The notes: generated by a model from the sequence alone, not told the origin. Positions 1-12,921 are shown, counted from the stretch's first letter. The stretch is DNA of 64,000 nt from Gibbula magus (GCA_936450465.1 OW388296.1:36356586-36420585); one strand, 5' to 3'. Numbers and translations: made by a program.

Positions 1-1060
1 TGTTACAATATTCTTTCTCAATCTAAATACAGATTTAGATCTTCATTTAAATGTATATATAGGTTTTAAGTGTAGATGTAGATGATGATGTAGATGTCAA
101 GGTAAACGTAGAGCTACACGTAGATCAAGGTGTTAATGGAGATGTAGATGTATCTGTAAATGTATGCGTAGATATAGATGCAGATACAAGTGTATATGCC
201 ATTTGGAGATATCAGTGTATGTGTTAGTGTAGATTTAATCTTGATGTTATGGCTGAGTTGATTCTAGTTGTACATAAAATTTATTTAAAAATAAAATGTC
301 GATACACATTTGATGAAAGATGAAAGTCTAATTTCAAGAGAAAAGTATGTCACCCAAGTTATATTTTATCACAATATTAGTGACTAATTATTGTATCGTG
401 GCAGATTGATAGTGTAATAGTCCTGGTTGTCGTATATGTATACTGTCATCAAAACACACACTACTATAAATATTCAAATAGTTACATTGGTGATTATAAT
501 TTGGAGCAAGTATTACAATTTGGAGCAAGTATTTGCTCCGAATTGTAATACATGCTCCAAATTGTAATAACAGCTCCAAATTGCAACAGTGTCAATTCCC
601 GACACTTGGTTGTAGTGTTTTGATGATGACAGTCACCATGGTACATCTGATATAAATAGAGGTTTGTTTGTGTCTACAACATTTCGTTTTGCACAAAGAA
701 ATAAAGACCTACTTCGACTGAAATGAGTTCTTGTTTTACACTTGAGTGAAAAAAAAATTACATTACACAATAACATCTGATATCATTAGAGTTTTTTCTA
801 TAACCACAGCCTTTAGTTCTGCACAAATAAATAAAGACCTACTGCGACTGAAATGAGTTCTTGTTTTACACTTCAATGACATAAGAATTCATACGGTCAT
901 CAACCTGGTAATGTCATTAATTTTCAAATAATGACAAGGAAGTCAAATAGATCTTATTCCGAATGTTGTCCGTTTGGATATTTTTGGTCACATAATATTG
1001 GATTGATGAGTATTATTAGAATTTGGAGCAGTTATTACAATTTTGGGTAAGCCTTTGCTC
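1..1060. repeat. Left arm of a large foldback (inverted) repeat
   Basis: This stretch is the reverse complement, with modest divergence, of the right arm at about 3370-5010. Shared blocks include GATTTAGATCTTCATTTAAA near the window start and near 4975-4995, the AATGTCGATACACATTTGATG block at 296-315 and 4728-4748, and the TTTGCTCCAAATTGTAATA palindromes. The outer part is an ATGTAGATG-type low-complexity tract. The inner part (590-1060) is one unit of the roughly 385-bp sequence present about three times in the other arm. The arm may continue beyond the window start. No gene is visible in it. Confidence 0.75.
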
Positions 1061-1384
1061 CAGACGCACGGATTGACGGACGGGCGGACGGACGGAGGTC
1101 ATTTCCATATCCCTTGACAACTTCGTTCAGGCGGCGGATAATAGCAATCTTCATAAACATTGTAATTACCATTATCAAAACGAACACCGAATCAATGATC
1201 ACCATAATACAAAAATCGTCAAATAATCAACTCAACTCATCTCAAACTCTTTATTCTCGGAAACCACACTCGGTGGTGCAAGAGATACAGTTTATAATAA
1301 TGATACAAAGCAAGATGGCAGGGTATAATTCTTCACATACAATATATAGGATGTCATTTCAGAATACAGCTGAATAACACAAAA

Positions 1385-2740
1385 TCATTTGTATGTCTTT
1401 TTCACATTTTTATCAATAATATTAGGATACAGTGCTAAATGTTTGGATTGAACAAAGCTTTGGTCTACAAATATGTTTTTATAAGTCATTAATTTTGGGA
1501 ATGGTAAATATTTCTTATAAATGTATTTCTGTCTTTGTTCTAGAAAAGCATGGCATTTGAATAAATAATGGAACTCATTTGCAATTGCAGGGGATTTACA
1601 AATATTACATGTTCTTTTTTCACGGTCAATGCCATGCCAACGGCCAACTTCAATTGGTAGATTATGGTTGCAGGTTCTATATTTTAAAATTGGTAAATAC
1701 ACGTGAACTGACAGGAATAGATAATTGTCTAACATTGGAATGCGTTTAAAATATTTATAATAGAAACCTTTGGGGCTTTCTTCTATTTCAGTTTTCCAGT
1801 TTTGGTAAAATTTGTCTTTAAGGGTTGTTTCTACTCGAGAAGTTAACCATTGGCATGAGGCAGTAACAGGGTTGTAGAATATAAATGTTAGCCCACATTT
1901 GTCAAGTATACCTTTCACATATTCGGTCCAAATACCATATTCATTCTCTACGTTACCTTTTATACGTGCGTAGTTGTAAATCATTTTGACAATTTTAGTG
2001 TAGTTCCAGGCAGATGTAATTTATACCAGAAGCAGATTATTCGTTTAGCGGCTAGTATATAAAGGGGGACTCTCCGTTGTTCACCATAGACCATGAAGTA
2101 AGGGGTAGAATTGCGTAAACCAGAAGCTAATTTAAGAAATTTCAGATGGATTTTCTCAATAATTTGTATATTTTCATAAGCCCATGTTTCACAACCATAA
2201 AGCAAAATTGGGGAAATCATAACATCAAATGCTTTTATTTAACAATCAATATGAACATTTCTCGATTTTTTTCAAAGGGCAAAACATATCTTTAGATGCA
2301 CTTTCGGATAGTTTTTTAATTGCTTTATTTTATTTTCTGTTTCTCGAAAAACTTACATTAAGATATATGTAATCATCCACAATTTCAATCAATGTATTAC
2401 CATAGTAGAACTTGAGCTTAGAGGTTTTTGCTGGGTAGCTCCCGAATATAAGTACCTTTGTTTTTTCGAGGTTTACCTCTAAGTGCCGCATGTCACAATA
2501 TGTATAGAACGAATTAAGAGTACGCTGGAGTTCAAGAGCTGAATTCGCAAATAGGATTATATCATCTGCATAAAGTAGTATCATAAATAAAATACACAAG
2601 TTCATGTCAATATCAGGTATGTTTAAAAGATTCACAGGTTTGCAACCCTCATTAGAAAAGAATTCATGCAGGTCATTTATAAATAAACAAAACAGAAGAG
2701 GGGAAAGAGTTTCACCTTGGGGTACCCATTAATAGCAGGG
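1385..2740 (-). pseudogene. 5'-truncated non-LTR retrotransposon reverse transcriptase, broken
   Basis: Read on the minus strand, this is the distal half of a LINE polyprotein. It starts at the reverse-transcriptase motif VPQGETLSPLLF (about 2735), continues through the catalytic LLYADDIILFA box (about 2580) and LLYGCETWAY (about 2200), and ends in a zinc-knuckle tail CNICKSPAIANEFHYLFKC (about 1600). The middle piece (2220-1981) is in a different frame from the pieces on either side, so at least two frameshifts exist and the element is dead. The endonuclease and the N-terminal RT are missing, as expected from 5' truncation during target-primed reverse transcription. It sits in the loop between the arms of the foldback repeat. 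The clade (CR1/L2/Jockey-like) is not certain. Confidence 0.8.
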
Positions 2741-2789
2741 GAAGTAATCCGAACTAAAGATATTTAAGCATACATCGCCTTGATCTCTG

Positions 2790-3366
2790 TTATTACAATT
2801 TGGAGCAGTTATTACAATTTGGAGCACTTTTTATTACAATTTGGAACAGCTAGACAGTACGTTTTTCGAAAATTGGGTTTTTACAATTTGGAACACTTTT
2901 TATTACAATTTCGAGAAGGTATTACAATTTGGAGCAATTATTACAATTTCGAGCACTACAAGGTCTTTATTGCTTGATGCAAAACGAATGCTGTAGGCAT
3001 AAATAAAAATCTCTATTGATATCAGATATACCATGGTGAATGTCATAATCAAAACACTACAACCATGTTTTGGGTATTTACACTGTTATTACAATTTGGA
3101 GTAGTTATTACAATTTGGAGCTGTTATTACAATTTGGAACAATTATTACAATTTCGAGCACTACAAGGTCTTTATTGCTTGATGCAAAACGAATGCTGTA
3201 GGCATAAATAAAAATCTCTATTGATATCAGATATACCATGGTGAATGTCATAATCAAAACACTACAACCATGTTTTGGGTATTTACACTGTTATTACAAT
3301 TTGGAGTAGTTATTACAATTTGGAGCTGTTATTACAATTTGGAGCAAAGGTTTGCTCCAAATTGTA
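2790..3366. repeat. Tandem TTACAATTTGGAGC motif cluster with a duplicated 200-bp unit
   Basis: Two near-identical units lie at about 2945-3130 and 3140-3330. Each begins with a cluster of TTATTACAATTTGGAGC-type 18-mers followed by a unit containing ACAAGGTCTTTATTGCTTG and GATATCAGATATACCATGG. At 3340-3390 the motif meets its own reverse complement, giving a perfect local palindrome around GGAGCAAAGGTTTGCTCC. The motif recurs more than 25 times in the first 4.6 kb, in both orientations. Confidence 0.75.
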
Positions 3367-3369
3367 ATA

Positions 3370-5010
3370 ACTGCTCCAAATTGTAATAATGTTCATAAAT
3401 CCAATATCATATGACCAAAAATTTCAAAAGGACACAATTCGGAATACAATCTATTTCACTTTCATGTTATTTTTAAAATGTTAATGATATTGCCAAGTTT
3501 ATGACCAAATGTTTTTTTATATGTCATTCAAGTGTGAAACAACAACTCATTTCGGTCGCAGTAGGTCTTTATTTATTAGTGCAGATGTAAAGACTGTAGG
3601 CAAAAAAAAACCTCTATTGATATCAGATGATCCATGGTGAATGTCATCATCAAAACACTACAACCATATTTCGGGTATTGACATTGTTGCAATTTGGAGC
3701 TGTTATTACAATTTGGAGCAGTTATTACAATTTGGAGCAAGCGTTTGCTCAAAATTGTAATAACTGCTCGAAATTGTAGTAATGCCCATAAAATCAATAT
3801 CATGTGACCAAAAGAATTCAAAAGGACACAACGTGGAATAAGATCTATTTGACTTTCATGTCATTATTTGAAAATTAAGGACCTTGCCAAGTTGATGACC
3901 GAATGAATTCTTATGTCATTGAAGTGTAAAACAAGAACTCATTTCAGTCGCAGTAGGTCTTTATTTATTTGTGCAGAACTAAAGGCTGTGGTTATAGAAA
4001 AAACTCTAATGATATCAGATGTACAATGGTGAATGTTATCATCAAAACACTACAACCATATTTCGGGTATTGACATTGTTGCAATTTGGAGCTGTTAATA
4101 CAATTTGGAGCAGTTATTACAATTTGGAGCAAGCATTTGCTCCAAATTGTAATAACTGCTCCAAATTGTAATTATGCTCATAAATCCAATATCATGTGAC
4201 CAAAAATATTTAAAAGGACAAAACGCGGAATGAGATCTATTTGACTTTCATGTCATTATTTGAAAATTAATCATATTGCCAAGTTGATGACAGAATGAAT
4301 TCTTATGTCATTGAAGTGTAAAACAAGAACTCATTTCAGTCGCAGTAGGTCTTTATTTATTTGTGCAAAACCCAAAGGCTGTAGAGATCTCTATCGATAT
4401 TCGATGTACCATTGTGACTGTCACCATCAAAACATTACAACTAGATTTCAGGTACTAACACTTTCAATTGCTTTTTGGGACTGTTATGACAATTTGAGGC
4501 AAAGGCTTGCTCCAAATTGTAATACTTGCTCGAAATTGTAATAAACAATGTAACTACCTGAATATTGATTGTAATGTGTTTTTGATGACAGTTTACATAT
4601 ACGACATTCAGGACTATTACACAATCAATCTGCCAAGATACAATCATTATAATGATAAAATATAACTTATATAATATAACTAGTGACATAACTTTTTCTT
4701 GCAATGAGACTTTCTTCTTTCATCAAATGTGTATCGACATTTTATTTTAAAATAAATTTTAACTAGAATTAACTCAACCATAACATCAAGATTAAATTAC
4801 ACTAACACATGCAGTGAAATCTCCAAATTGCATATACACTTGTATCTGCATCTATATCTACGCATACATTTACAGATACATCTACATCTCCATCAATACC
4901 TTGATCTACGCGTAGCTCTACGTTTACCTTGACATCTACATCATCATCTACACTTTCACCTATATATACATTTAAATGAAGATCTAAATCTGTATTTAGA
5001 TTAAGATAGA
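3370..5010. repeat. Right arm of the foldback repeat with three tandem 385-bp units
   Basis: Three tandem units (about 3370-3755, 3755-4140 and 4140-4520) share the order: GCTCCAAATTGTAATAA palindrome, ATCATGTGACCAAAA, TTTGACTTTCATGTCATT, TCAGTCGCAGTAGGTCTTTA, GATATCAGATG, CACTACAACCAT. The distal part (4520-5010) is the reverse complement of window positions 1-560. The unequal unit number between arms (three here, just over one on the left) suggests unequal exchange or slippage after the inverted structure formed. I see no coding capacity. Confidence 0.75.
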
Positions 5011-5460
5011 TATATGCATCTAAAACTTCGTCGACCGATACTGCTACATATCTATCTACATCTAGCCCTACATCTTCATCTACATCATCGTATCGATCTA
5101 CATCTACGTTCAATTACGCATAAATTTACAACTTTACGTACATCTGCATCTGCTCCTGCGTTTGTATATGTATCTTCATATACTTCTGCATCATATCTTA
5201 TATCTACGTTAACTTTTATATCTACATCTACATCTCTGTAAACGTTAAACCTTCATCTAAACCTTAGTCTAAATCATCACCTCGATCTTCATCTACATCT
5301 ATATCTACATCTATATACACATTTTATCTACATCTACATCGACATCGCCACCCAGTTCTACATCTACATCTACGTATATATATTAAGATATATCTACCGG
5401 TACGTCTACACCTAGATTTACACATACACATACAATTGCATTGACATCTATATATCAGCT
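4800..5460. repeat. Degenerate (TCTACA)n low-complexity tract
   Basis: About 650 bp dominated by CATCTACATCTA, CATCTATATC and similar hexamers, with one strand strongly poor in G. Long open frames through it encode only Asp/Val or Leu/His/Thr low-complexity strings and are not genes. Confidence 0.8.
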
Positions 5461-5461
5461 A

Positions 5462-5853
5462 GGAATGCCCTTGGTCACGTGGTCAGCCGACAGACAGTTG
5501 CCAGAAGACTCAGGTCCTATGTTCTTAGAACACACAGGCCACACATGGGACAGCGGTTGACAGTGGAAAATCGTCGTCAGAGATTGAGATGGGCCCGAAC
5601 TTACGCCGTTGGCAGCGTCGTGACTGGCAGAGAGTCGTCTTTTCTGATGAAAGTCAATTCAACATGTACAGGGCTGATGGATCGTCGTATTAGACAGAGA
5701 CCACACCCACCAGCCAACAGACAAGAGTTGATTGTGGCACTTCAAGAAGAATGGCAGTGTATGCCACGTGACGTCATCAGACGACTGACGTTTTCTATTC
5801 GTCGGTGGGTGTATACGTGTATTGAGGCACGGGGTGTCCACACAAGTTATTAA
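5462..5853 (+). pseudogene. Tc1/mariner-type transposase remnant
   Basis: The open part begins with VSRQTVARRLRSYVLRTH, a helix-turn-helix region typical of Tc1 transposases, followed by a TVENRRQRLRWAR segment. A frameshift at about 5600 moves the next conserved stretch into another frame, where WQRVVFSDESQFNMYRADG (about 5610-5685) carries the first catalytic aspartate motif. The frame then returns to the C-terminal EWQCMPRDVIRRL and ARGVHTSY region. The catalytic core between them (second Asp and Glu/Asp) is deleted, since the C-terminal motif follows within about 40 bp. The length (about 125 residues against roughly 340 in intact members) confirms a dead copy. No matching terminal inverted repeats were found nearby. 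Confidence 0.85.
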
Positions 5854-5856
5854 CAC

Positions 5857-6702
5857 GCAACATTAATGATCTTGGGGGTTTTCTGTCTGTAGTATGGTTT
5901 CCCAAGGATGTTGAAAGTGCTGTTTTGTGACCCCACCTCCATATCAGCAACCGTGACGTCATCACCTGACACTTTATGCTCATCATCTCCAGGGATTGTC
6001 ATGTAGACATGTTGATCTTTTCACTGCACTTTATTTCATGCACCCATCGTTTGTCGTCGTTGTTCTAGAGCGTTTTCAAACGAGTGTAAAGTTTCTTTTG
6101 GACGTCAGTTTATATGAATGCAGGGGTGATAAACCACTTCAACATGCACTTTGCTTGTTAAATTGGTTAAATATCCATTCATATTTGTCATCAACTGGTC
6201 AAGGAGATACATTTTCTAAATGTTGGTCTGTTTGATACTATAGAGTAGGACTTTTGTAGGAGATTATTGGGACTTCCATAATTTTGTCAAGTTATGTCTT
6301 CACATGTAGGTTATATTTATGAGTGGGGTTTTATATGAACTTTCATTCTCAAGATAAAAACAAAATATACAATTTTATAACAAATTAAAAATTCAGTAAA
6401 CTAGAATATTGAAATGCATTTAATTATTTTGGGGGAACTGACATGAAAACAGCAATTATCTGAGTGTTATTTGAATTACAAATAAGTTTTTAATTCTATG
6501 GTATATATGTGGCCTGTACTATTCTTCGCCTAAAGAAACAACAGGTAGTACAAATAATTGTCTTTTGTTTTAGATCCAAATTCAATCTACAGATAGCTTC
6601 ATGTAGCAGCATAATATGGAGAGAAACAAATATCACACTTGTGAAATATGTCTTGCAGATAATAAAATTAAAAAAACAAGATGTCTTTGTTTCATTGTAT
6701 AT
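5857..6702. other. Intergenic, no gene recognised
   Basis: Unremarkable sequence downstream of the Tc1 remnant, becoming AT-rich after 6300. It holds two TGACGTCA sites (about 5768 and 5951) and short open frames without recognisable domains. Confidence 0.5.
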
Positions 6703-6902
6703 GTTTACATGCACAGTTTGCCCCCGGGGGCAAAATACCTCCAGGAGGCAAATTTCGTCATGTAAACGGTACACACAGGGGGTAAATATTTACCCCCTGG
6801 GGGTATTGAGGCAAAATTTGCTCCACCTAAATAGGTAGGGCAAATCTGTTACCTCCGGGGGTATATATACCCCTGGGGGCAAACGTGTAAACGTATGTAA
6901 AC
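6703..6902. mobile_element. 200-bp MITE with C/G-run palindromes
   Basis: The ends are inverted copies: GTTTACAT...GTTTGCCCCC on the left, and GGGGGCAAAC...ATGTAAAC on the right. Internally there are three further palindromes (GCCCCCGGGGGC at about 6720, TACCCCCTGGGGGTA at about 6790, and CCGGGGGTATATATACCCC at about 6855). It has no coding capacity. The target duplication is not clear. Confidence 0.6.
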
Positions 6903-7254
6903 GCTCTTTTCACATTTTCAAGGGGGCAAATAAAGTTACAATATGCGAATACAGAACTCTGCACCTGCACTAATACACAAGTACATGAGTTTGACACAAT
7001 ATCTTCACAAGGGACAGATAATTTGTAATTTCCAGCACCTTGTTGGATACTATTTTTCTTATCCAAGATAATTTTCATGTGTATACATTGAAAAACAAGA
7101 CTCAAATTCACAATCCTAGCTTAGACTAATTTCACTCATGGTACCCAGCTGCAGATAGTGTTCTACTTATGTCGACTTTTGACGGATCAGGAGACATTCT
7201 TTTTGGTCGAGGTTCTGTCAGCTATGGCGTAAATGTAGACGTTCGCATCGCTCC

Positions 7255-7610
7255 CAAGAACAGCTCTTAAACTACTTGACCAATCGTAATGCCTCCAAAT
7301 GTCATATAGTTGTGTCGCATGGCTATTATAAATTAATTTGTTTCTGTTTCCTTGGAAACAATTTGTACTTTGTCTAATTGAAGGCTAGGGTTTGTTTCCG
7401 GAATACAACTCTAAAACTACCTGACCAATCGTTAGCAAATTGTGTATTCTGCATCTCCATATCACCTTCACTATAAATGTGCCTTGTGGGATATTGAGCA
7501 GCTTGTCAATTCTATTTCTTTCTGTTTCCGTGGCAATAAGTTTGTATTTAGTCTTTTCGAATGGAAGGTTTGTGCCCAATACATAACTTTTAAGATTGAA
7601 TTATTTTGCT
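7255..7610. repeat. Imperfect tandem repeat, about 145-bp period
   Basis: CTCTTAAACTACTTGACCAA near 7266 recurs as CTCTAAAACTACCTGACCAA near 7410. TTTCTGTTTCCTTGGAAACA is followed 170 bp later by TTTCTGTTTCCGTGGCAATA. A third unit is partial. This is minisatellite-like and non-coding. Confidence 0.55.
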
Positions 7611-9605
7611 TTTAAATTGGAGGAAGGGGAGACATGTTCTTGTACGAGTAAACCGCTTTGTAGGTACCCTCCATATTCACTACAATATATTCAATAATAA
7701 TTTCTGACAAATATATAGCTCGTTTTTATTGTAAATATTGTCGCAGAATAAGAATATATTAATACGAGTAATCACTCAGTTTGCAACAATTTCAGCTTGA
7801 TTCATTCGCTGCTGAGCTGTGGCAGTTTGTAAGCTCTTGGCCATGAAATATGCGTTCTGTGCCTTGTCGAAACCTGTATATTTGTAGTAAACTATCAACT
7901 TTTATATCATATTGAACAGTAATACATATCTGAAATTTGAGAGTTTGTAATGGGAAATAGATTCTTATAATTTGCAGTAAGTTTATTGGTCACAGTACTA
8001 TATTACGTTGAATAAACTACCCCATAGGATATGCAGATATCTCAACTCCTTGGCCGAAATGAAACATCAGTTGTATATCACATACAATTGTGTGTGTGTG
8101 TTACTGTTAGTGAAGAGCAGATTTCAAAGAAGCATGTCGTCTAAAACTGATACCCTTCTTTGTTAACAGAGTAACCAAATGCACAATTTTTACATAAGGT
8201 TTTAGCTATTTGTTTTTTTTTAATTTGCAAGATTACCCCCAGCACTCTTAGCTGCTTTGGAGAGGCGACCATGCTACCATAGAAGTGTTATCATGGTAAT
8301 TCTTGGTGGGATGATAGCATACTTACTTTGGACTTCACTCAAGTGGTATGTCTGGCAATCCCACAAAGCAGACTAATCCTTGGGAGGTGGAATCCAAGAT
8401 AATGCCTCACAAACGTCTTGGCATCAGGCTATCACACTTCTATAACTGAACATCGAGCAGATGTTGTCAATCTTTTCTAATGACATCAAATAACGCTTGC
8501 TCTTTGACTTGAACTATTTATATTTATTTTTTATCGTTTCAATACGAATAGAATAGAAGACAATATGTATATATTCAAGACGTTTCAACGTTTATAAACG
8601 TATTAAGGAAATGAGCACAATGTACCTTACAGTGTTAACTTTCAATAACAAAATTTGAAATTAACTACATATTGCAGATTGTTATGTTAAAATAGTTTGA
8701 AACATAAAGCTATTCATTGGTATTGAAAGATTTGAAATTGCTTGTGATTGACATGACCTCAAATCTGTTAAGTGCCAACTATGAATAACAGAATATGGAA
8801 TTAAATAATATTGCAATTATACTTTGTTGTTAAAATCATTTTAAAACATAGAGCTGTTAATATGAATTGAAATATATAATGTGCATTTGATCAACGAAAT
8901 AGAACAAATGCTATGGATGATCAACTTCTCTATTCCATATATGGGACGTTTCGGTGTGGATATACCGTATATCAAGGAAGTGATGCGCATCATTTGAACA
9001 AATATAATTTATAAATATAAGGACTATTGTTTCTGTTCTCCTTTTTCAAATCATATGTATCATTTGCTTGTCCGCTATCTATCTTCTTCAAAATGCCTTT
9101 AAAAGGTGATATAAACTAGTTTAAAAACTTATATATTATTACAAAACTTGTAACCTTCAAATTGTTTCTTTGGCAGTTTTTAATAAGACATTTTTTATTC
9201 ATCTCTTAATCTGTGAAAAACATTTCTTCCCAAATACTCATGATATGTCAAGGACAAAAATGTCCATTGTCGAAAAGGTCGCATTGGGTCATTGTCATGC
9301 ATTACAATGTGAATCTTATGAACGGAAACAAGCAAATTTTGGTTCTTTTCTTCACCATATAACGCATAAACAATCTTACCTTTGCATGTCGAGATTGTTC
9401 AGTCATAGCGGTTGGTGAACATAATAAACATTAATATAATTAAACTTGTATTGATTTACGTGAATACTATATCAGGAAAGCTAGTTCATGACAAGATTTA
9501 CTTAATTGTCGCCCTTACATATATCTTCCGATGGTAGGACAAAGATGTTCCAAATTTAAAAACCTTTGCACAGTTACCTCATTCGTAATCTTTTAGTGGG
9601 TGCGT
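7611..9605. other. Gene-free AT-rich stretch
   Basis: No exon or recognisable element was found. A weak tandem duplication (about 165-bp period, 8630-8890) is marked by ACTTTCAATAACAAAATTTG / ACTATGAATAACAGAATATG. Short open frames such as the one at 9170-9418 show no domain. Confidence 0.45.
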
Positions 9606-9950
9606 TTAAAGGGGCAGTAGCACGTTTTAAATTTTTTCAAATTTCTCATGTATAATGATGGTTTATGTCATTTATATTTACTTACTTACTTACACAAACC
9701 AAGTTCCAGTAGTGGTAAAAACGGTGTTGCGTATAAAGCAAAAATTGCATGGCGGCCATTTTAATGTGAACACATTTTATTAATTCGAATGACAAAAAAT
9801 ATATTCCCATGGCTTTACTGAACCATGTACACTAATTTATAATAACTTGATTCGTCGAAGAGGGAAGGGTGTTTTACTGTTGGTGTCATCATTTTTCAAA
9901 TCCATTTCATCGACTTATTTCACCAGAAATACGTGCTGCTGTCCCTTTAA
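9606..9950. mobile_element. TTAA-flanked MITE (345 bp)
   Basis: The left end TTAAAGGGGCAGTAGCACG and the right end CGTGCTGCTGTCCCTTTAA are inverted repeats, with two mismatches over about 19 bp. Both ends carry TTAA, the target preferred by piggyBac-type and some other transposases. The interior is non-coding. Confidence 0.65.
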
Positions 9951-11551
9951 AGCACATGGCTTTTCAACTCCTTATTCGAAGGGCACGCTAATCCAGAAGT
10001 TTTGCACAGCAGGATTTTCGAAGTGATCAAGACAACGTTTCCAGAGAGGCACCATATTGTGCTTAGATTGAAAAATGAGAGCACATTAGGACAATTTCGG
10101 ATTTTTTTTCCGATCCCATGCTCACAAAGCTAAGATCTAACGATCTACTTTCTCTTCAGAAATCTCCATGAGGATGTGAGCCACGGTGAGGATACTGTAC
10201 ATTACCGATCACTGCAAAACAAAATTACATCACTGCAGGCATGTACAGAGGTTGTACAGTCATTCGCACCGATGAAATCAGGGTTACTTTTTGGCTGATT
10301 TAATGAGTAATATGCACTCAATTGAGCAGAAGCTTTACATTTACTTTGAAAAGTGAAAAATTAACAATATCTTATTCTTAAAAATCTTTCAGATGAAACA
10401 ATAAGAAAATTATCTGCGAATCTCCTTTAAAAAAACGTGTTTTGCCGATTATCACTGATAACTTTCCTCATGTTCATGCTAGCAACTTAAAACTTTCTGG
10501 AAATAATCACAATAACCTTAACATTCGTAAACTATTAAAATTTTAAGGAATTTGGGCTCATTTAGCAAATAGTTAACTGTTTTTAAACACCGAACATATG
10601 TTTACATTCACGACGTGCGCCCGATCACTGTAAATTCTCGCGAACAGTCCCTGATCACTGCACCTCTGCAGAACAGGACGTTCCAGGGGGTGAGGATATT
10701 GACCATCCCAAAATACACTCTCATGATAAGCTCTACTTATTTTCGGGGCAACGTGTTTTTAAAAGTATATTTTATTATAACAGAATATAAATGTTTTATA
10801 CATATTCTCCTTTAATAAAAGTGGGATCATCTTTATGACTGGACGCAGTATCCCTTTAAAACAGTGCATTGCACGCTAATAAAATGTTAAAGCGCAACTC
10901 CCGGGTGCTTTTGCTCCAATTTCTTTCAAGTGACTGCCTATGGTTTACATGTACATTGCAAAGACACGGAAATTATGTCAGTTAATTAATTAACATCATA
11001 TTCTCGCATCAAATTACCATTGAAATTATGTATGATTTAAGCAAATCGTAAAAAGTCAGAAAAGTGTCTGTTTACGTCGCTTTTTGACGTGTCGGCCATC
11101 TTGTTTTACGGAAAACACCGGAAAAATCTCGATTTTCCCCGAAGGAATGTATGACGTCAACTGTTGATAACAAAGCCTTGCAAATGGCGGCCGCCGTATC
11201 AATAACACTATCAGACTAGTAAACTGCGCGGGCAATAGGAATCATACCAGGCGACGATTTAATGTCAAACTTGCAAGATATTTTCATATGACAACTTGAA
11301 GAGAAACAGTAAAGGAATATACTCAATATGAGAGATATAGAGTTTTTCAAATGGTTCTTAATTAACCCGGAAGTAAATTCCAAAATAATCAATCGAACAG
11401 CTGACATCATGCGTGTTTCAGTGATGACATATCTGACCGAATCACCAGTCCATTACTGTTTTATTATGTATCTAACACAGAAACGAAAGGTAAACACTGA
11501 AATACAGTAACAAAATGTAATTTGCTTTGAACAGATGGGACAACAGTCATA
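9951..11551. other. Gene-free stretch
   Basis: No convincing exon. The portion 11040-11210 is CpG-richer (CGGCCATCTTG, ATGACGTCAAC, GGCGGCCGCC) and could be part of a dispersed repeat. Open frames here are short and lack domains. Confidence 0.4.
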
Positions 11552-11685
11552 TGACGTCATACAATAATCGTTTGACGTCATGCAACAATCGTTTGACGTC
11601 ACTCAAGTCTGGAGTCAATATGCTTTTCTGTCGACGGCCACGTGACCGCATCTCGACCAATCAGATCGCTGGATAAATATGCTTA
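11552..11685. promoter_or_regulatory. CRE-like array: three TGACGTCA sites at 21-bp spacing
   Basis: Perfect CRE/ATF palindromes TGACGTCA start at 11552, 11573 and 11594, exactly 21 bp apart, separated by variants of TRCAAYAATCGTT. A CACGTG E-box (11639), a CCAAT box (about 11657) and an AT-rich GGATAAATATG (about 11671) follow. The grouping looks promoter-like. However, the same 21-bp CRE unit occurs at 28066-28095, so it may belong to a dispersed repeat. No transcript start can be shown. Confidence 0.4.
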
Positions 11686-11689
11686 CATA

Positions 11690-12921
11690 ATAGTTTGAAA
11701 TTTGGTGACTATAACATATAGGTTATTTCATTTTTGGCGAAATAACTTTACCGTACCTGGTTCCGTGATGTCTTCTCGGAATGCATATCCACACGTTTCG
11801 CTGAACTCGTACCCAATTTTGTTTTAGGATGAATAGTGTATTGTAATGGAAATAATTTAATTGTAGTGATATTGTTTCATAAATTTTGAAAGACAATGAA
11901 AGAAAGAATAAAAAATATTGTATTTTAGTGGTTAAATAAGTAAGAATAATGTTTTTTTTGTGATTGATACGTTATTTTCATAAAAATATCATTATTATTC
12001 ATTTAAAACTTAACACAATATTTTCCTGTCAAGTATATATATCTGATCAAATGGAAAATTCAGACAGTTATTAATAACATCTGCAATTTTAACTAACCTG
12101 TATTTTCAGTTACAGATATATAAAAACAAATACTTCATCACAATGTGTTATATTGACTCTTACCGTGCAAATGTATAAATAGTATTTACCCTGGGGGTAA
12201 CTAAATTACTTCTTAAACTCGCTTGGCTTATGCGAAGGTACCATTTCCTCAAGGGATCTTGACTCAGTCTTTTACTTACTCCATTAATAAATCCGATACG
12301 TTTTCAACATTTTATTACAAAAACATTTACAAGCACGTCTACGTCATTATAAGAACAATCATCCTATATATCAATATTAACGATCATCCTATTCTAAAGT
12401 TATTACCCAATCAGTTCCTCCTTGAGAGTCCTAACCTGGTTCCCTTCCCATCCTGCTTGCCGAGGCTTCACTTCCAAACGCCTACTCGGCCTCCGACTCC
12501 GACCCCATACTGCAGACCACGCTTATAATTACTGCCCTGGACTATGTCGTGTCTTATTCCCGCACTACTCTTCTGTCTCTCGCAAACCCACTCGATCATG
12601 CAGTTTTGTGCCTAATCCAAGGTCAATCATCTGCCGATGTCTAGCCAATCCCCATCTCCCATTTTAACCTTTAACCTGCGGTTGATGTTCTGTTCTAGCA
12701 GGAAACCATGCTTCTTTAAGACAAACGACCTCTGACAAACTAATGTCATGATCTTCCGTTCTATACCAAATTAATACATCGTAACCACTCTATTTAATCG
12801 CATTGTAAAGCACTTTGCTAATGTCGACGATTCTGTAGCATGATGTATAAATTAACACATTAACCACCCTCCATAACTTATAAAGCTGACATATGTCAGA
12901 CCTCGATCAAAACACATTTAT
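11690..12921. other. Gene-free stretch
   Basis: AT-rich to about 12200. The C-rich part 12420-12670 contains open frames in two phases with Pro/Arg-rich composition, but neither shows a recognisable domain and the bias alone explains them. No element ends were identified. Confidence 0.4.

Noticed and set aside
4802..5241. Asp/Val-rich and Leu/His-rich frames on both strands
   Set aside because: Product of the degenerate (TCTACA)n tract; no domain and no splice context.
12223..12667. Two Pro/Arg-rich overlapping frames
   Set aside because: C-rich composition bias, no domain, no splice sites in phase.
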